NCBI GenBank assembly: GCA_965263485.1
Contig: CBDHHO010000004.1
Span: 1-64,000, forward strand
From: Haliotispira sp965263485
GTDB taxonomy: Bacteria > Spirochaetota > Spirochaetia > SP-2023
DNA length: 64,000 bases
Direction of reading: 5' to 3'
Made by a program: the position numbers and the translations under genes. Shown piece by piece: positions 39,057 through 48,356 of this stretch. The notes under the pieces were generated by a model, which was given only the letters and a program-made list of their open reading frames with translations, had not been told where the DNA came from and did not search any database. The number at the start of each line of letters is the position of its first letter. Position 1 is the first letter of the stretch.

Positions 39057-39170
39057 GGTACCTCTAAAAATCCCAATTCCGCGCTGAATCGCGATCTTGT
39101 TGCCGAATAGCTTCGTCAGCAAAGCCTTACCATACAGCAAAGTATTCTTTGGCTTTGCTTCTTCGGTAGA
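39056..39170. mobile_element. partial MITE, copy C
   Basis: GGGTACCTCTAAAAATC begins right after TTA (39053-39055). About 110 bp then follow copies A and B in reverse orientation (TCGCGATCTTGTTGCCGAAT, GTCAGCAAAGCCTTACCATA). Similarity fades after about 39165 and the other terminal repeat is missing. Confidence 0.85.
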
Positions 39171-39226
39171 AAATCCCGTTTGGAGCCCCGAAAACCGACT
39201 TTCAGGGCTCCCTCTGATTATCCCAC

Positions 39227-40273
39227 ATGCTGAATCAATTATTTGCCAGTTTCCCGACCGGGCTTTTGCTGCTGGTGATCATCCTCACAATTCTGCTGCT
39301 GGGTTTTTCGGCGGACAAAATGGTCGATGGAGCTGCCTCACTGGCACGTCATACCGGGCTTTCGCCAATGGTCATCGGAGCGACTATTATTTCGCTGGGC
39401 ACGACCACACCCGAAATGGTGGTTTCGGTGTTTGCCGCCTTCTACGGAGATAGCAGCCTAGCCTTGGGCAATGGCATCGGGTCGATTATCGCAGACACTG
39501 CGCTGATTATGGGGCTGCTGGTGCTGTGCGGTCGAGTGGTGCTGGAGCGGCGCGGTATTTCCAACGCTTCCTGGTGGCGCGATATTTCGGCCAGTGTTTT
39601 AGTGCTGGCCGCTTTCCTGCTGCCGAAAAATATTTTGCCCCGTTGGCTGGGCTTTGTTTCGCTGATCCTTCTGGCGTTCTTTTTGGCGCAAACTTATTAC
39701 CAGCAGCGACAAATCCAACGCTGCCAAGCTCACAACGACTTAGTGAAAGCTCAGCCCAAAACCCACCAAAAAGCCGAAGAAGGAAGCGGGCAATTGAGTC
39801 TAGTCCGGAGCATTGTCTACCTGCTGCTGGGGCTGGGGCTGGTGGTGGTCAACAGTCGGCTGCTGCTGCCACAGGTGCAACTCTTTGCCCGGCGCATTGG
39901 AGTCTCTCAGGATATTATCGCCACCACCCTGGTGGCCTTTGGCACTTCACTGCCCGAACTGACCACCACTTTGGCGGCGATTCGCAAAAAGAAAGAAGCC
40001 TTGGGCGTGGGGAATATCATGGGTGCGGATATCTTGAATGCCCTGTTTGTCATCGGTGCGGCTGCGGCGACCCATCCAATTCAAGTCGAAGCGGCTTTTT
40101 TCCGGCTGCACTTTCCGGTGATGCTGCTGGTGCTGTGGACGCTGCGCCTGATCTTTCTGGCCCAGCTGCACAAAAGCCACTGGGTGATTCCCAAGTGGTA
40201 TGGGCTGCTTCTGCTGCTGATATATATGGCCTATGTTCTGTTGCAGTATATTAGCGGCATTCCGCATATCTAG
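39227..40273 (+). CDS. calcium/sodium antiporter (CaCA family, YrbG-like)
   Basis: This 348-residue inner-membrane exchanger has about ten helices in two inverted halves. The alpha-1 repeat is MVIGATIISLGTTTPEMVVSVFAAFYGDSSLALGNGIGSI and the alpha-2 repeat is DIIATTLVAFGTSLPELTTTLAAIRKKKEALGVGNIMGADILN. The paired 'G(T)S.PE' and 'GN..G(S/A)D/N' motifs bind the ions. It is complete. Confidence 0.93.
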   Translation: MLNQLFASFPTGLLLLVIILTILLLGFSADKMVDGAASLARHTGLSPMVIGATIISLGTTTPEMVVSVFAAFYGDSSLALGNGIGSIIADTALIMGLLVLCGRVVLERRGISNASWWRDISASVLVLAAFLLPKNILPRWLGFVSLILLAFFLAQTYYQQRQIQRCQAHNDLVKAQPKTHQKAEEGSGQLSLVRSIVYLLLGLGLVVVNSRLLLPQVQLFARRIGVSQDIIATTLVAFGTSLPELTTTLAAIRKKKEALGVGNIMGADILNALFVIGAAAATHPIQVEAAFFRLHFPVMLLVLWTLRLIFLAQLHKSHWVIPKWYGLLLLLIYMAYVLLQYISGIPHI

Positions 40274-40316
40274 GGCATCCCATAGGTAAATCCTCAAGAT
40301 CAATAAAGGAGTTCTC

Positions 40317-41336
40317 ATGACTCAATCTGAACGGCCCGAATTCCCTGTAATCCTGAATGGCAAGCATTGTGCCGCAGTGATTCAGGAACAGCTGGCCCAG
40401 ATGGTGGCCTGGCTTAAGGCCGAGCACCATCTAATACCCGTCCTTGATGTTCTGCTAATTGGGGACTCGGCGGCCAGCCTGTCATATGTGACGGGCAAGA
40501 AGAAGGCCGCAGAGAAAGTGGGTATCATCGGGAGATTGCACCATTATCCGTCGAATATCAGCCTGACGGAGGGGCTGGCTAAACTAGAGCAGGTCCAAAA
40601 CCAGGCAGACTGCAATGGAGTTCTGGTGCAGTTGCCGCTGCCGGAGAGCTGGTCCATAGCAGGTGTGGATGCGGAGCACCAGATAATCGAGACCATTCAA
40701 GAGGTAAAGGATGTCGATGGCTTTACGGTAGCCAGCCAAGGCCATCTGTTCAGCAATCATCCGGAGGGTTTAAAGCCTTGCACCCCGATGGGCATCCTGG
40801 CTCTGATGCGGGCCTACGGGCTGAGCATAGACGCGGTGCGGGGCAAGAATGTCTGCGTGATTGGGCGCAGTCATATCGTGGGCAATCCGATTTGTCACCT
40901 GCTCTCCCAAAAGCCGAAGGAGGGTTTCAATCTGGGGTTGGGCGATGCTACGGTGATTCAGTGTAACTCCCGAACCCAGGACTTGGCTGCGCATTGCCGA
41001 AGCGCGGATCTGATTATTTCCGCAACTGGTTATCCCGGTCTGGTCACCGCCGAAATGGTACAGCCTGGCGCAATTTTGATTGATGTGGGCGTCAACCGGG
41101 TGGAGGATGCGGGCAAAAAACGTGGCTACCGGCTGGTCGGCGATATCGACTATGATGGGGTGCTGCCCCGAGCCGGCTATATTACGCCGGTGCCCGGCGG
41201 CATTGGGCCGATGACCATCACAATGTTACTCTACAATACAGTGCAGGCCAGCTGCCTCCAAAATGGCCTGCCCCTGCCCTCTCTGGACTGGGGGGCAGTG
41301 CAGAAGAAAATCGCTGCACTTCAGTGTGGGGACTAG
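40317..41336 (+). CDS. folD: bifunctional methylenetetrahydrofolate dehydrogenase/cyclohydrolase
   Basis: This 339-residue enzyme makes 10-formyl-THF from methylene-THF. Diagnostic parts are SLSYVTGKKKAAEKVGI (catalytic Lys of YxxxK), NGVLVQLPLPESW, VKDVDGFTVASQGHLF, CTPMGILALM, the Rossmann segment GKNVCVIGRSHIVGNPICHLL and the C-terminal YITPVPGGIGPMTITMLLYNT. It is longer than usual (about 285-300) because of inserts around 155 and 230. AAAGGAG lies before the ATG. Confidence 0.95.
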   Translation: MTQSERPEFPVILNGKHCAAVIQEQLAQMVAWLKAEHHLIPVLDVLLIGDSAASLSYVTGKKKAAEKVGIIGRLHHYPSNISLTEGLAKLEQVQNQADCNGVLVQLPLPESWSIAGVDAEHQIIETIQEVKDVDGFTVASQGHLFSNHPEGLKPCTPMGILALMRAYGLSIDAVRGKNVCVIGRSHIVGNPICHLLSQKPKEGFNLGLGDATVIQCNSRTQDLAAHCRSADLIISATGYPGLVTAEMVQPGAILIDVGVNRVEDAGKKRGYRLVGDIDYDGVLPRAGYITPVPGGIGPMTITMLLYNTVQASCLQNGLPLPSLDWGAVQKKIAALQCGD

Positions 41337-41348
41337 AGTCTAGTCCCC
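41328..41348. repeat. 21-bp palindrome over the folD stop
   Basis: GGGGACTAGA, a single G, and TCTAGTCCCC form a perfect palindrome that includes the folD TAG. No T-run follows, so it is not a standard terminator. It could be an mRNA-end hairpin or a protein site. Confidence 0.85.
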
Positions 41349-41430
41349 AAGGAGAAAATACAACTTCTCCGGTTTTCTTGGATGGACTTCGAGAAGGGTT
41401 AGCTCAAGCACGGCAGCACACTGAACGGAC

Positions 41431-42696
41431 ATGACTGAATTGCCACCCGCCACATTGAGGCCCATGTACCTGGACTGCAATGGGTCTACACCGACAGAAC
41501 CTGAGCTCTTGCTCCGCTTTGGCAGTTACTTGAGTGACCCGGCTTACTGGGGCAATATCAGTGCCGGCCACGCCCGGCACGGCCGGGCTGCGTTAGATAA
41601 GGCCCGCCGGCAATTGGCGGCCTGGGCCAATGGGATCCCCTGCTCAGAGCCGGACGCTCAGGTGGGCGGAAACCAGACGGGCTGTGCCGCAGAGGGCGTA
41701 TTTTTCTGCGCCAGTGCCACCGAAGCTAACAACATGGCCATACTGGGGCTGCGTCAGGTCGGGGAACGAAATGGTCGAAAGCATATTATCGCCAGTGAGC
41801 TGGAACATGTTTCGGTAAGGAAGGCTTGCGAGCACCTGGTAGAATACTACGGCTTTGAATTGACTGTACTGGCTCCCGGTTCCGATGGCCGGGTCGAGAC
41901 AAAAGAGCTGCTAAGGCAGTTGCGTACTGAGACCCTGTTGATCTGTTGCATGCAGGTCAGCAATGAGACGGGTGTGGTACAACCGATTGCCGAGCTGGCC
42001 GAGGCCCTGGCCCAAGAGGGCCATCCGGCCTGGCTGTATGTCGATGCAACCCAAGGGGCCGCGCATCTCGGTTCAGATGGTGCGGGCCTGCATCCGGAGG
42101 CTGCGCTCAGCCATCCTCGTATTGACATGCTGTGCATCAGCGGCCATAAAATGTACGGTATCTGCGGCATTGCCGCTCTGCTGCTCAAACGACGCTGCAC
42201 CCATCCGAAGCAGCCGCCCGAATTCCCCCCGCTGCAGGCCCTGCTGTGTGGCGGCGCGCAGCAAGGCCTAAGAATCCTTAAGGGCCTGCGTTCGGGCAGT
42301 GTGCCGCTGGCATTGGCGCTGAACCTGCGCGATGCTTTGCTGCTCTGCGAGTCGGCGCGCATGGCACGACGCGCGCGGAACCTGGAGTTCCGCCGCCACT
42401 TTGAGGAACTCCTGCGACCCCTGTGTCCCCGCTTACATGGAGACCAAAGCTATATCTTGCCCCACGTGCTGAATGTGTCACTCCCGGGCATTGATGCCGA
42501 GTCGACCCTGCTAAATCTGCGCAGTCTGTTATCCGCGGGGCGGGGAGCAGCCTGTTCCACAGACAAGCTTGTAAATGAGCCGGATGCACTGCGCTTTTCC
42601 TGGTGGCATGGCAGCCCTCGCTTCTGGGACAGCGGTGTGGAAGGCGAGAACTGGCAGGCCGAGCTACGACGCAGATTACTGCGACTGAAGAGTTGA
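41431..42696 (+). CDS. NifS/IscS-like cysteine desulfurase
   Basis: This 421-residue class V aminotransferase starts MYLDCNGSTP, the NifS-type 'YLDNaAtTp' variant. The PLP lysine is in ISGHKMYGICGIAALLLK and the persulfide cysteine in GRGAACSTDK, near the C-terminus. AEANNMAILGL and LLICCMQVSNETGVVQP are also family-like. It should release sulfur from cysteine for Fe-S clusters or tRNA thiolation. Asn replaces the usual Asn-Ala in the first motif, so substrate range could differ. Confidence 0.88.
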   Translation: MTELPPATLRPMYLDCNGSTPTEPELLLRFGSYLSDPAYWGNISAGHARHGRAALDKARRQLAAWANGIPCSEPDAQVGGNQTGCAAEGVFFCASATEANNMAILGLRQVGERNGRKHIIASELEHVSVRKACEHLVEYYGFELTVLAPGSDGRVETKELLRQLRTETLLICCMQVSNETGVVQPIAELAEALAQEGHPAWLYVDATQGAAHLGSDGAGLHPEAALSHPRIDMLCISGHKMYGICGIAALLLKRRCTHPKQPPEFPPLQALLCGGAQQGLRILKGLRSGSVPLALALNLRDALLLCESARMARRARNLEFRRHFEELLRPLCPRLHGDQSYILPHVLNVSLPGIDAESTLLNLRSLLSAGRGAACSTDKLVNEPDALRFSWWHGSPRFWDSGVEGENWQAELRRRLLRLKS

Positions 42697-42922
42697 GGCC
42701 GGAAAAGACTTTTGGGAAGCTCTAAAATTCCCTATCATTGGCTAGCTGTGCAACAAGCCATGTTCCCATTGCGTCTCGGGATGCTGCACTTGGCCCAGAA
42801 CAGCACGTACAGCCTCCCTGCCGTCTCAGAGACACAGACCAAACGGATCCAACAGTCCGGGCGGTCGTGCCCAGACTTCTGCGAGTCGGAATCCAGACTC
42901 CCCCGGTACTCAGGAGACTCCA
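42697..42922. other. spacer with solo TIR-like word
   Basis: GGGAAGCTCTAAAATTCCC (42713-42731) is a single terminal-repeat-like word of the MITE family. I see no gene in the rest. Confidence 0.4.
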
Positions 42923-44632
42923 GTGACTGAAGCGTCTCAGACAAGCCCCTTGGCCCAAACAGGTGGCGGAGAGCAGGCAGAGTCCGCCGCCCCCACACGC
43001 TCGATCATACTGGTAATGCTCGGAACGCTCAGTTCGCGGCTGCTGGGCTTTCTACGCAACGCCATTGTGGCCTTTTATTTTGGTGCGGGCCAGAAGGCCG
43101 ATGTGCTCAACTTCATTCAAGCCATCCCGATACAGCTGCGCCGTCTCACCGCCGAAGGCTCCTTAGAAACCGCACTGGTTCCCGAACTCTCGCGCAGCCA
43201 TAAACGCGACCCCAGTTTGCGCGAGAGCAAGGGAATCTGGCGCAAGCTACTGGCCATCCAATTCAGTATTATTTTCCCTCTCTGCCTGCTTCTGATGCTG
43301 TTTCCCCGATCGGTCATCGGGCTGCTGACCCATTTTCCCAAGCCTGAGCAGACGGAAATGGCCAGCCGCATGCTTTATCTAGTCAGCCCCTATATTTTTC
43401 TGCTGAGTCAGAGTGTGCTGCTGGGCGCCCTGCTCTCCAGCCAGCGAAGATTTACCCTGAGTGCCTTCACCCCGGTGCTCTCTTCGCTTGCCGTGATTGC
43501 CGTGACAGTGCTGTTCCAAGCTGTATACAGTGTTTTTGCCGTATTGTTCGGTCTGCTGGCCGGAATACTGCTGCAACTGGCCTTTTTACTGCCACCGACC
43601 CTGCGCTCCGGCTATCTCATGCTGCCCGATTTTCGATTTAACGACCCAGCCATCCGCCGTATTTGCGGGATTTGGCTGCCATTGTGGTGCAGTACCAGTC
43701 TGCTGGCCCTGATGCAGTTCGTGGCCAATTACCTAGCTTCGACTGCCCAGAGCGGCAGTATCTCGGCCCTGACCAACGCGCTGCTGTTCTTCCAGCTGCC
43801 GCAGGGTCTGATCTACGCTTCGATTGCCAAAGTCTGCCTGCCCCAGATGAGCCAGGATAGCCCGGCAACCCAGACAAAACATTCAGGGAAAGGCGGTATG
43901 CCCGGTATTCTGCGCTATGGCCTGAGTCAACTGATCATCTTGTTGCTGCCCGCTACGTTGCTGCTGGTCATCATGAGTGAACCGTTGATTGCGGTAGCTT
44001 TCCAGCGGGGTGCGTTTCATTTGAACAATACTTTGCTAACAGCACAGGTGCTGCGTTATTATGCACTGGGCATCCTGCCCATTTCTCTGTTTCGTTTCCT
44101 GCAGCAGTATCTCTACGCCCGTTCTTTGAAGTTCCAGCCTCTGTTTCAAATGCTGTTGGTGGCTGCAATTGATATTCTGTTCTCGTTTATGCTGATGGGA
44201 GCCTTGGGCGTGGTTACCCTGCCTATCGCCAATAGTATCAGTTACTCACTCGTGCTGCTGTACACTGCTTACATCACAGCCCGGCAGTGGCGCAGCAGCT
44301 CGGTGAAAAAGCTGTTCCACCGTTTGATTCATGGCCCGGTGATTAGATTGTTTACCAAATTACTGTTGATCGGGGTCGTTTTGCTGACTGTGGATGCCGG
44401 CCTCAAGTGGCTGGAGCAGTTTTTCCTGGCAGGCAGCCACCTCGACGCAAGCGCATACTGGAGCGGATTGAATCTGGCTTTGAGCGAGGCTTCGGATGTC
44501 TTGGCTTGGTGGTGGAGCAGCGGCGGGACCTTGCGTAATTTTGCGGTGCTGGGCTTGCACGGCAGTATCTTGCTACTCTGCTTTGCGGTTTTATGCCGTT
44601 GCCTGCGGATTCCGTTGCTGAGGCCGCGTTGA
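42923..44632 (+). CDS. murJ: lipid II flippase MurJ (MviN)
   Basis: This is a 569-residue membrane protein with about 14 helices. RSIILVMLGTLSSRLLGFLRNAIVAFYFGAGQKADVLNFIQAIPIQLRRLTAEGSLETALVP is the MurJ start, with the conserved 'SR.lGf.Rd......G....aDaf' and 'lR.l.aEGa...af.P' motifs. It moves lipid-linked peptidoglycan precursor across the inner membrane. A 20-residue acidic, Gln/Thr-rich N-terminal extension precedes the first helix. Confidence 0.94.
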   Translation: MTEASQTSPLAQTGGGEQAESAAPTRSIILVMLGTLSSRLLGFLRNAIVAFYFGAGQKADVLNFIQAIPIQLRRLTAEGSLETALVPELSRSHKRDPSLRESKGIWRKLLAIQFSIIFPLCLLLMLFPRSVIGLLTHFPKPEQTEMASRMLYLVSPYIFLLSQSVLLGALLSSQRRFTLSAFTPVLSSLAVIAVTVLFQAVYSVFAVLFGLLAGILLQLAFLLPPTLRSGYLMLPDFRFNDPAIRRICGIWLPLWCSTSLLALMQFVANYLASTAQSGSISALTNALLFFQLPQGLIYASIAKVCLPQMSQDSPATQTKHSGKGGMPGILRYGLSQLIILLLPATLLLVIMSEPLIAVAFQRGAFHLNNTLLTAQVLRYYALGILPISLFRFLQQYLYARSLKFQPLFQMLLVAAIDILFSFMLMGALGVVTLPIANSISYSLVLLYTAYITARQWRSSSVKKLFHRLIHGPVIRLFTKLLLIGVVLLTVDAGLKWLEQFFLAGSHLDASAYWSGLNLALSEASDVLAWWWSSGGTLRNFAVLGLHGSILLLCFAVLCRCLRIPLLRPR

Positions 44633-44846
44633 CAAACTCCCGGGACCAGGCAGACCGAATTTTCGAGACTTCCGCGGACAGCGAACAAGGAAAGCCGGGC
44701 GATACTTTGCTGTATAAAACTCGTTTCAGCATGGGGGAGAACACATGCGCAGCAAGAGTCTGCTGCCCACCCTCCGGCTATTCACGAATAGGATCGCCAA
44801 TCCGGCACAAATTGCTCGTCTCCGAAAGCCTGCTAAGGAACTTGGT
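44633..44846. other. spacer with decayed MITE trace
   Basis: Around 44660-44716 the words GCGGACAGCGA, GGAAAGCCGGGCGATACTTTG and CTGTATAAA follow the middle of MITE copies A and B with many changes, suggesting an old copy. No gene is seen. Confidence 0.4.
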
Positions 44847-46151
44847 TTAAAATAGCCAGCCCTGCCGACTGACCTCGTTGGCAGAGCGGAAACTGCGGCT
44901 ACTCAGTCCGAGCAGCCGCAATTTTGTCGCGGCAGAATTTTGGTAAAGCTGCCCGCTAAGATATTGAAACGCCAGCGCGGCTTTGGGGAAGAGGGCCCGA
45001 CACCGATTTTCCGGCCCCTGCCAGGACACCGTGCGGCTGTATGTCTGAAAATCAGCGCAGCGCATCTTGAGGCACAGCGACTCGGCGGCCAGTTGCTGCT
45101 GCTGTAGCATATTGCTGACAATATGGCACAGCTCGTAGAGCCACAGGCTCAAGTCCCGATAATGAGGCGATTCCGGCGGCAGCTGGCGCAGAGAGGCGAG
45201 GTTTTGCCTTGGCGGGACGGGCAGTTCCGCAAAAAGCTGCTCGGCCCGGAGCAGCCGCTCCTGCCAGCACGGGGCCTGCCCCCTGAGTGGCTGTTCGGAT
45301 TGTAATGGAATATCCACGGCAAAGGTGCGCTCCGCACCCAGGGACTTGGGCTGAGCCCTGTGTTGAGAAATATGCGCCACCGGGCGCTCATCGTGCCCCC
45401 GCAGGGCATGGTAGAGGAATTGAGCGTAGCTGTGGGACTGTAACAGCTCACCGAGCTGATCCGGACTGAGCTGCTGCAGCTCGCCCGCACTGTGGAAGCC
45501 GCTCTCTTCCAAAGCCTTGGCCCGAACCCGGCCGATGCCGTAGAGGTCGCGGGCCTTGTGTCGGGCGATAAATTCTTTGGCCCGCGACGGGCTGACCACA
45601 GTCAATCCTCCGGGTTTCCGAAAGTCGGAGGCCAGTTTGGCCAAGAATTTGTTGTATGAGACCCCGACGCTGGCACTCAGGCCCGTTTCTCCGCGAATTG
45701 CGTTGCAGATCTGCCCCGCAAGGTCTTTGGCAGTGGGAACTGTACCCGCACTTGTCGAACTTTCCCCACTTGTGTCGGGACGGCTTGGATGGCAGCTGTT
45801 GCTGATATCTAGATAGGCTTCATCGTAGGAATATGCTTCAATGCGCTCGGTGTAGCGGGCCAGGATTTGCAGCATCCGGGCCGAGAGCTGCGCGTAATAA
45901 GGAAAATCCGGCACCAGGAACTGTAGCTGCGGGCACAGCTCCTTGGCCTTGCGGCAAGGTGTACCGGAACGCACACCAAAGGCGCGCGCTTCGTAAGAAC
46001 TGGCACAGACTACGCCCCGGCCCTCCGGGCTGCCGCCGACTACTAGTGGCAGCCTGCGCAATTCCGGGTGGCGCAGCAGCTCGGCCGAGACGTAGAAAGC
46101 GTCCAAGTCGATGTGCAGGATGCGGCGGTATGATCGGGACAAATGCTCCAT
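44847..46151 (-). CDS. dinB: DNA polymerase IV (Y family)
   Basis: This 434-residue protein starts at M(EHLSRSY), since the longer frame overlaps the next gene. RRILHIDLDAFYVSAE holds the first catalytic Asp, and IEAYSYDEAYLDIS holds the second catalytic Asp-Glu pair. Helix-hairpin-helix segments (YGIGRVRAKALEESGFHSAGELQQL) and a little-finger domain with RTVSW follow. It does error-prone translesion synthesis and is usually SOS-regulated. The C-terminus lacks an obvious beta-clamp motif except the final SRQGWLF. Confidence 0.93.
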   Translation of the reverse strand: MEHLSRSYRRILHIDLDAFYVSAELLRHPELRRLPLVVGGSPEGRGVVCASSYEARAFGVRSGTPCRKAKELCPQLQFLVPDFPYYAQLSARMLQILARYTERIEAYSYDEAYLDISNSCHPSRPDTSGESSTSAGTVPTAKDLAGQICNAIRGETGLSASVGVSYNKFLAKLASDFRKPGGLTVVSPSRAKEFIARHKARDLYGIGRVRAKALEESGFHSAGELQQLSPDQLGELLQSHSYAQFLYHALRGHDERPVAHISQHRAQPKSLGAERTFAVDIPLQSEQPLRGQAPCWQERLLRAEQLFAELPVPPRQNLASLRQLPPESPHYRDLSLWLYELCHIVSNMLQQQQLAAESLCLKMRCADFQTYSRTVSWQGPENRCRALFPKAALAFQYLSGQLYQNSAATKLRLLGLSSRSFRSANEVSRQGWLF

Positions 46152-46192
46152 TACCGATGCCGTGTTTACCCAAAAGAATTCCGGGGTAGTTT

Positions 46193-46630
46193 TTATTTGT
46201 GTTTCATGATCGGGCCTTCGGCCCGGGAGTCTGCGGTTTGGGCCCGATATTGCTTCATTTCCTGATGTTCCTCGCCCAGCTCCTTGAGGTACGCTTCCAG
46301 AGTCCACTTGCGGGCCGTGTCGGTCAACATGGCAAAAATCACCGAGCCCGCAGCGGGCTTATAAGCCTTTCTGAAACCACTCATCACCTTGTTCAAATCT
46401 TTGCGTTCACCATCGAAGATGACATAACGCCCCGTATGCTGCTTGGATAGCGGTGACGCTTCTTCGGCAATGTTGCCGCGCAGGGCCGCTTTTTGGGAAA
46501 TTTCTTCCATAGTCAACAGCAGGTCACTGGCTCTGAGTGTTGTAATGGTTGTGCTGCGGTCGATCCGGCCTTCGATGCGCACCAAGGAATACAGGCCCGG
46601 ATCAAAGCCCGTGCAGAGAATTACGGCCAT
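46193..46630 (-). CDS. DUF3783 protein
   Basis: This 145-residue protein starts at ATG 46630 (AVILCTGFDP), after GGAGAGAGAT. The C-terminal FAMLTDTARKWTLEAYLKELGEEHQEM matches the DUF3783 ending ('a..T.tn..W.l..ll.eL..Eh'), a small family I know from clostridia and spirochaetes. Function unknown. It is followed 41 bp later by dinB, probably in the same transcript. Confidence 0.8.
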   Translation of the reverse strand: MAVILCTGFDPGLYSLVRIEGRIDRSTTITTLRASDLLLTMEEISQKAALRGNIAEEASPLSKQHTGRYVIFDGERKDLNKVMSGFRKAYKPAAGSVIFAMLTDTARKWTLEAYLKELGEEHQEMKQYRAQTADSRAEGPIMKHK

Positions 46631-46669
46631 ATCTCTCTCCCAGCAGGCTCCCGGAGCCTGGTTTTCCAA

Positions 46670-46964
46670 GTCGGATTTTCGCGATAGCCCGGCTTCCCCC
46701 TGACAAAGCTATTCGCGAATGAGATCATAAATCTGGCAGAAATTGCTCATATTCGGCAATCTGCCGGGTTTTGTCTGGGCTTGCCAAATTTTGCCGACGC
46801 TGTCTCATTGTAATTCCGAGAGGTAAAGAGACAAGTGGGCTTTAAGGTACCTCCAAGACAATAAGACTGCGGTAGACTTGGAGCTTCCCTATAAAGTGGC
46901 TACAAAGTATGATGAAAACTATAACTTGGTGCTGGTTAATATTCTAAGGAAACTTTGTCAATTC
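46670..46964. other. divergent spacer
   Basis: This is the upstream region between the DUF3783/dinB pair and the glycosyltransferase. GGTACCTCCAAGAC (46849) is a faint MITE-end word. The frame extending the glycosyltransferase into 46878 has no ribosome site. Confidence 0.4.
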
Positions 46965-48335
46965 ATGCTACCCCGCAAAAAAGTTTTATTGCTACACTGC
47001 GAATACCTGCAAAAGGCCGGGGAAGATGCGGTGGTACGGAATGAAAGTGCCCTGCTGGAACAACACTATCAATTGCTGCGTTTTATCCGCTCAAATGAAG
47101 AATTAAGGCAGCTGGGCCGCCTGGCTCAGCTGGGCAAAAGCATCTGGAACTTTGAGTTGTGTCGTGAACTGTGGCAGTTCCTGGACCAGCACTGCCCGGA
47201 CATCGTGCACGTACACAACACCTTTCCGCTGTTCTCTCCCGCAGTGTTCCGCACTTTAGGTCGTTGGAAACGGCGCAGAGCCAAGCTTGGTCAACGGGTC
47301 AAAATTGTGATGACCCTGCACAACTTCCGCCTGCACTGTCCGCAGGCCTCTCTGATGCGACCCTTGAGAACAGTGTGGGGCCGAAAAGAGGGCAGCGAGC
47401 TGTGCCAACGCTGCTTCGGGCAGGGGAAGTTTGCCGGCTTCCTGCCCGCGCTGCGCGCTCGCTGCTACCGCAATAGCCTGACCATGACCGCTGCGGTGGC
47501 TGCAATGCTGTTGCTCCACAAAATTCTTGGCTCCTGGCACAACAATGTCGATGCATTTATCTACCTAAACGCAGCGCAAAAAACCTTGCTGGGCCGGGTG
47601 GGCTTCCCGGTGCAAAAGTTTGTGTACAAGCCCAATTTCCTGCCCTGTTCGCCTGCCGATTCTCAAGTGTGGGCCCCGCTAGGAGGAGGGATGGGCGATA
47701 GCCTGCGCCTGCTGTTTGCCGGGCGTTTGAGTGTGGAAAAAGGCCTGCTGATTCTGTTGAGGGCCGTGCAGACCTTGCAGCAGGAGTACACGGGCAGCCG
47801 CAGCATCCGGCTGTGCATTGCCGGTGACGGCCCGCTGCGTCCGGAGCTGGAAGCGTCCATCGCTGCGTCCCCCCCCGCCCCTGCCTTAGGTAATGGACTC
47901 ATTGTGGAATACCTGGGCTCTCTGTCCGGCGCTGCGTTGCAAGATCAGATGCAGTCATGCCACTTCCTGCTCCTGCCCTCAATCTGGTACGAAGGTATGC
48001 CAATGACGCTGCTGGAGATTTTGGCCCATGGCAGGCCGGTCATCAGTTTTCGGCTGGGGGCCAGTGCTGAAATGCTGTGCTCCGACGCAGAAGGCGAAAA
48101 CGCCATTTTGCTGCCGTTTTTCCGCAATGACTTGGCCGAGCGCGAGCTGCTGCTCAAGCAGAGCCATGGCTCTGCTGAGCTGGCCCGGAGCCTGGCCGCC
48201 GCCATCACCCAGGCTGCGACTATTGCGCCGGAGCGATACTGGCGCATGTGCGCAGCGGCACGGCGTAGTTTTGAGCGGCACTACACGGCCCAAAAGAACT
48301 TCGGGCTGCTGCGCTCTATTTATGAGGGAGATTGA
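46965..48335 (+). CDS. GT4-family glycosyltransferase
   Basis: This is a 456-residue protein. KKVLLLHCEYLQKAGEDAVVRNES starts the N-terminal Rossmann half. PDIVHVHNTFPLFSPAVF and MTLHNFRLHCPQASLMR are typical of GT4 enzymes. LRLLFAGRLSVEKGLLILLRAVQ and HFLLLPSIWYEGMPMTLLEILAHGRPVI carry the nucleotide-sugar-binding 'E...G....E..A.G.pvi'. It probably acts in surface polysaccharide or glycolipid synthesis. A C-rich insert (GSELCQRCFGQGKFAGFLPALRARCYRNS) around 140-170 is often seen in this subfamily. I chose ATG 46965. Confidence 0.88.
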   Translation: MLPRKKVLLLHCEYLQKAGEDAVVRNESALLEQHYQLLRFIRSNEELRQLGRLAQLGKSIWNFELCRELWQFLDQHCPDIVHVHNTFPLFSPAVFRTLGRWKRRRAKLGQRVKIVMTLHNFRLHCPQASLMRPLRTVWGRKEGSELCQRCFGQGKFAGFLPALRARCYRNSLTMTAAVAAMLLLHKILGSWHNNVDAFIYLNAAQKTLLGRVGFPVQKFVYKPNFLPCSPADSQVWAPLGGGMGDSLRLLFAGRLSVEKGLLILLRAVQTLQQEYTGSRSIRLCIAGDGPLRPELEASIAASPPAPALGNGLIVEYLGSLSGAALQDQMQSCHFLLLPSIWYEGMPMTLLEILAHGRPVISFRLGASAEMLCSDAEGENAILLPFFRNDLAERELLLKQSHGSAELARSLAAAITQAATIAPERYWRMCAAARRSFERHYTAQKNFGLLRSIYEGD

Positions 48336-48356
48336 GTCAGGCAGCTATGCTTAATC

